Shown one piece after another: positions 61,512-64,000 of a DNA stretch of 64,000 nt. Each line of letters starts with the position of its first letter. Within the stretch, counting starts at the first letter, position 1. The notes below the pieces were generated by a model. It saw only the letters and a list, made by a program, of their open reading frames with translations. It was not told where the DNA came from and made no database searches. This stretch comes from Pontibacter cellulosilyticus (lineage in GTDB: Bacteria > Bacteroidota > Bacteroidia > Cytophagales > Hymenobacteraceae), in contig NZ_JACRVF010000002.1 of the NCBI RefSeq assembly GCF_014306105.1, positions 518,368-582,367 of the forward strand, in the 5' to 3' direction. The position numbers and the translations under genes are program-made.

Positions 61512-61928
61512 TTGCCGCAGCAGCCACACTACATCACATTCGATAGCACCGGAGATTCTTCCGAAGGCTATATCAGCTCCACGCAGTTTGCCCATAAAAT
61601 TCCTTTTGCCGTAAAGCGCGTGTTCTGGACGTACAATACGCCGCAGGATGTAGTGCGTGGCCGCCATGCACATATTGCCACGGAGCAGGTGCTGGTGGCA
61701 GTAAATGGAAGTATAGCGGTAAAGATAGATGACGGACGTGGCGGCAAAACATCGTTTACACTTGACCAGCCAAACCAAGGGTTATACCTGCCGCCGATGT
61801 ATTGGGCAAATTTATACTTCTCGGAAGGTGCTATACTGCTGAGCCTTACTTCTTCTGACTTTGACGAGGCCGATTACATCCGGGATTACCACACTTTTTT
61901 AGAGAAAGCACAACAGGCAAAAGTATAG
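61512..61928 (+). CDS. fdtA: FdtA/QdtA-type cupin, sugar 3,4-ketoisomerase
   Basis: 138 residues. IPFAVKRVFWTYNTPQDVVR, GRHAHIATEQVLVAVNGSI and DQPNQGLYLPPMYWANLYFS are the core of this cupin family, which isomerises TDP-4-keto-6-deoxyglucose to the 3-keto sugar. No ATG precedes the conserved region, so the start is the TTG at 61512; the frame is closed by a TAA at 61494. It lies 4 bases before the aminotransferase, the usual order in dTDP-3-amino-3,6-dideoxyhexose synthesis. Confidence 0.88.
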   Translation: MPQQPHYITFDSTGDSSEGYISSTQFAHKIPFAVKRVFWTYNTPQDVVRGRHAHIATEQVLVAVNGSIAVKIDDGRGGKTSFTLDQPNQGLYLPPMYWANLYFSEGAILLSLTSSDFDEADYIRDYHTFLEKAQQAKV

Positions 61929-61932
61929 ACAG

Positions 61933-63051
61933 ATGCAGGAGCAGGTACCTTTTTTTGCGTTCAGGGATTTTGTGCCGGGTGTGCAGCAGCAACTGGAGCA
62001 GGCCTTAGTTCATGTGGCGCAGCGGGGCAACTTTATACTTGGCGAGGAGGTGGGCAGCTTTGAAAAGGAGTTTGCCAGTTACTTAGCAGAAGGAACAACT
62101 GCCATAGGAGTAGGTAATGGCTTTGATGCGTTGGTTATCTCTCTAAAGGCCTTAGGAATAGGAGCGGGTGCAGAAGTGATCGTGCCATCTAACAGCTATA
62201 TGGCTACTGTAAATGCTGTGCTGCAGGTGAAGGCAAAGCCCGTGCTGGTAGAGCCGGATAAGTATACTTATAACCTAACGGCAGCAAACGCTGAGAAAGC
62301 TATCACACCTAAAACCAAAGCTATACTTCCGGTGCACCTCTACGGCCAGGCCTGCCAGATGGATGAACTGATGCAGCTTGCACATAAGTATAACTTAAGT
62401 GTGGTGGAGGACTGTGCCCAGGCACATGGTGCTGCTTTTAAGGATCAGTTAATTGGCACCTTTGGCGATGCCGCTGCTTTTAGTTTTTATCCCACCAAAA
62501 ATCTAGGTGCCATGGGCGACGGTGGGGCAATAGTTACCAGTAACGCATTGGTGGCAGATTTTGCGCAGCAGTACCGTAACTATGGTCAAAAGCAAAAGTA
62601 CATAGGCGAGCTGGTTGGCGTAAACTCCCGCCTCGATGAACTACAGGCTGCCATACTTCGCATTAAACTTCAGCACCTGCACCAGTACAATGCCGAAAGG
62701 CAGCGATTGGCAAACGTATACTTGCAGGAGCTAAATGGAGTAGGAGATCTTTTACTTCCACAAACAGCTGAAAGCTGCAGCCACGTGTACCACATCTTCA
62801 ACATCCGGACAAAACAGCGGGATGCACTGCAAAACTATTTGAGAGAACAAGGAATTTGCACAGCTATTCATTACCCGGTGCCGGTGCACCTGCAGCCTGC
62901 TTATATTTTTCTGGGTTATGGCGCTGGTGACTTTCCCGTGGCAGAAGAGCTGGCTTTAACAAGTATAAGCTTACCGCTTTTTCCAGGGCTAACAGAGCAG
63001 GAACAGGAGCGAGTAATTAAGGCGGTAAGGGAGTTCTATCAGGACAAGTAA
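61933..63051 (+). CDS. fdtB: DegT/DnrJ/EryC1/StrS-type sugar aminotransferase
   Basis: 372 residues. The substrate/PLP motifs are GNGFDALVISLKALGIG, VEDCAQAHGAAFKDQLIGTF and FYPTKNLGAMGDGGAIVTSN, in which K189 forms the PLP Schiff base. SRLDELQAAILRIKLQHL and the end region HYPVPVHLQPAYI also fit. It adds an amino group to a 3-keto-6-deoxy sugar nucleotide made by the upstream ketoisomerase. The product would be a precursor of an N-acylated amino sugar in lipopolysaccharide or another surface glycan. It follows its partner by 4 bases. Confidence 0.92.
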   Translation: MQEQVPFFAFRDFVPGVQQQLEQALVHVAQRGNFILGEEVGSFEKEFASYLAEGTTAIGVGNGFDALVISLKALGIGAGAEVIVPSNSYMATVNAVLQVKAKPVLVEPDKYTYNLTAANAEKAITPKTKAILPVHLYGQACQMDELMQLAHKYNLSVVEDCAQAHGAAFKDQLIGTFGDAAAFSFYPTKNLGAMGDGGAIVTSNALVADFAQQYRNYGQKQKYIGELVGVNSRLDELQAAILRIKLQHLHQYNAERQRLANVYLQELNGVGDLLLPQTAESCSHVYHIFNIRTKQRDALQNYLREQGICTAIHYPVPVHLQPAYIFLGYGAGDFPVAEELALTSISLPLFPGLTEQEQERVIKAVREFYQDK

Positions 63052-63112
63052 GTACAACAAGCTTCTTACTCCCACAGAAAAAGCTTATTTTGCGGTAGCT
63101 TTGGCCAACTAA

Positions 63113-64000
63113 ATGCTGCGACTACTTAAATCATCCTTCTGGTCTTTTGTCTCCATCCTAGTACGCGCAGTATCTAATATTGCCATCAATAAACTGTTTG
63201 CCATATTCTACGGGCCAAACGGCATCACACTTTACGCGCACTTCCAGAATCTTTTGTCCATTGTAACCACAGTGCCGGATGGCGGTGTGAATATTGGGTT
63301 GGTTAAGTTTCTGGCAAAAGGGCAGCCTACTTCCGGGGTATACAAACGTTACTTTTGGGCAGGCATGTTGCTTAATTTCTTATGCATACTGGTGGCTCTT
63401 GGTTTGATATTTGGCTTTCCGGGATATTACCTCGAGGCTTTTTTAAGGGAGGTAACCTGGAGTAGTGGCTGGCGATGGGGCCTTTACTTTAGTATAGGCA
63501 GCATGTTGGTCACGCTTAATCTGGGCCTGCAGGCGGTGGTGCTGGCGCGGCAGCAGCTGAAGTGGCATGTGTTCAGTAGTGCAGTAATGAGTATTGGCGG
63601 TGTGCTGGTGGTATACTTTACCCAAGGCGAATTGCCCCTGAACATACTTTTACTGTGGGTGCTGGCGGCGCAGGCAATCTCTTTTTTTCTGATGCTCGGA
63701 GTGTTATACTTCAAGCGTTTGCTGCCATCGCTTAAAAGTATCAGCATACCCAAAAGCGTTTACAGAGATCTCTGGAAGTATATTTTGATGGCTCTTAGTG
63801 CAGTTGTATGCCTTAAGCTCACCAACTTTTATATCCGTGATTTTGTGATAGCGCGTTTTGACTTGTACCAGACGGGGCTCTGGCAGGCAGTGGTAAAAGT
63901 ATCCGAGAATTACAGCACTGTGTATAGTGCCGTAATTTCTATGCTGGTGTATCCGCGCCTGGCTGCCATGGTAAACGAGGAGGATGCGCTGCGTAAGTTT
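63113..64000 (+). CDS. Wzx-type flippase, WzxE-like (truncated at window end)
   Basis: A frame open from ATG 63113 to the window end gives 296 residues with no stop. It begins MLRLLKSSFWSFVSILVRAV and continues INKLFAIFYGPNGITLYAHF and VTTVPDGGVNIGLVKFLAKG. Repeated hydrophobic segments (about seven visible) follow. The layout fits the polysaccharide flippases that move lipid-linked repeat units across the inner membrane, closest to WzxE. A TAGCTTTG box at 63096-63103 lies 9 bases before the ATG. Position after two sugar-nucleotide genes supports a surface-glycan cluster. Confidence 0.85.
   Translation, partial: MLRLLKSSFWSFVSILVRAVSNIAINKLFAIFYGPNGITLYAHFQNLLSIVTTVPDGGVNIGLVKFLAKGQPTSGVYKRYFWAGMLLNFLCILVALGLIFGFPGYYLEAFLREVTWSSGWRWGLYFSIGSMLVTLNLGLQAVVLARQQLKWHVFSSAVMSIGGVLVVYFTQGELPLNILLLWVLAAQAISFFLMLGVLYFKRLLPSLKSISIPKSVYRDLWKYILMALSAVVCLKLTNFYIRDFVIARFDLYQTGLWQAVVKVSENYSTVYSAVISMLVYPRLAAMVNEEDALRKF

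Noticed and set aside
1..64000. CRISPR array, tRNA or rRNA genes
   Set aside because: No regularly spaced direct repeats and no tRNA-like T-arm with matching acceptor stem were found on reading both strands; a covariance search was not possible here.

Overview
The window looks like a chromosomal segment of a Bacteroidota bacterium, most likely order Cytophagales, family Hymenobacteraceae (Pontibacter-like). The genus is an inference. The evidence is two SusC/SusD outer-membrane pairs, a PorQ-type type IX secretion gene and a PorE-like TPR/propeller/OmpA protein, promoters of the Bacteroidota form TAnnTTTG, few Shine-Dalgarno sequences, and protein families typical of that order. No rRNA, tRNA, CRISPR array, phage or intact insertion sequence was seen.

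Layout. 0-8.5 kb: the tail of one gene, a mosaic intergenic repeat, a DUF4184 membrane protein and the PorE-like protein (both minus strand), then lon, porQ and hslU. 8.5-11.1 kb: a spondin-like lipoprotein, a short-chain dehydrogenase and a lone IS1-type zinc-ribbon/HTH protein. 11.6-19.2 kb: an acetate module with a DUF4212 subunit, sodium/solute symporter, single-domain response regulator and acetyl-CoA synthetase, then a cNMP/CBS/DUF294 protein fused by a stop-start overlap to a DEDDh exonuclease. 19.2-29.6 kb: housekeeping genes (thioredoxin-fold protein, GNAT, RidA, NUDIX, PlsC, GatC, a large TPR membrane protein, an ABC ATPase, cobalamin adenosyltransferase, IlvE) ending in prfB, which carries an intact programmed +1 frameshift. 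29.9-39.8 kb: two complete SusC/SusD pairs with no enzymes beside them. 40-50 kb: rnhB, a CHASE3 kinase with its receiver, gcvT, comB, a metallopeptidase/propeller/barrel protein, mazG and dtd. 50-61.4 kb: ATP-grasp, tandem universal stress, DUF3352-like and CPBP proteins, a short stretch resembling integron cassettes, and a minus-strand operon EamA-YigZ-sulfurtransferase-CorA. 61.5-64 kb: the start of a surface-polysaccharide cluster (sugar ketoisomerase, sugar aminotransferase, flippase running off the end).

The most striking signal is not a gene. The heptamer AAGTATA/TATACTT occurs about 139 times by hand count, where about 8 are expected by chance. It occurs in all three codon frames, between genes and in terminator stems, and it is scarce in the SusC/SusD block and the cassette-like stretch. 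Two families of intergenic repeats are also present: a mosaic family with about 41-bp inverted ends, and a 53-bp hairpin repeat with compensatory base changes.
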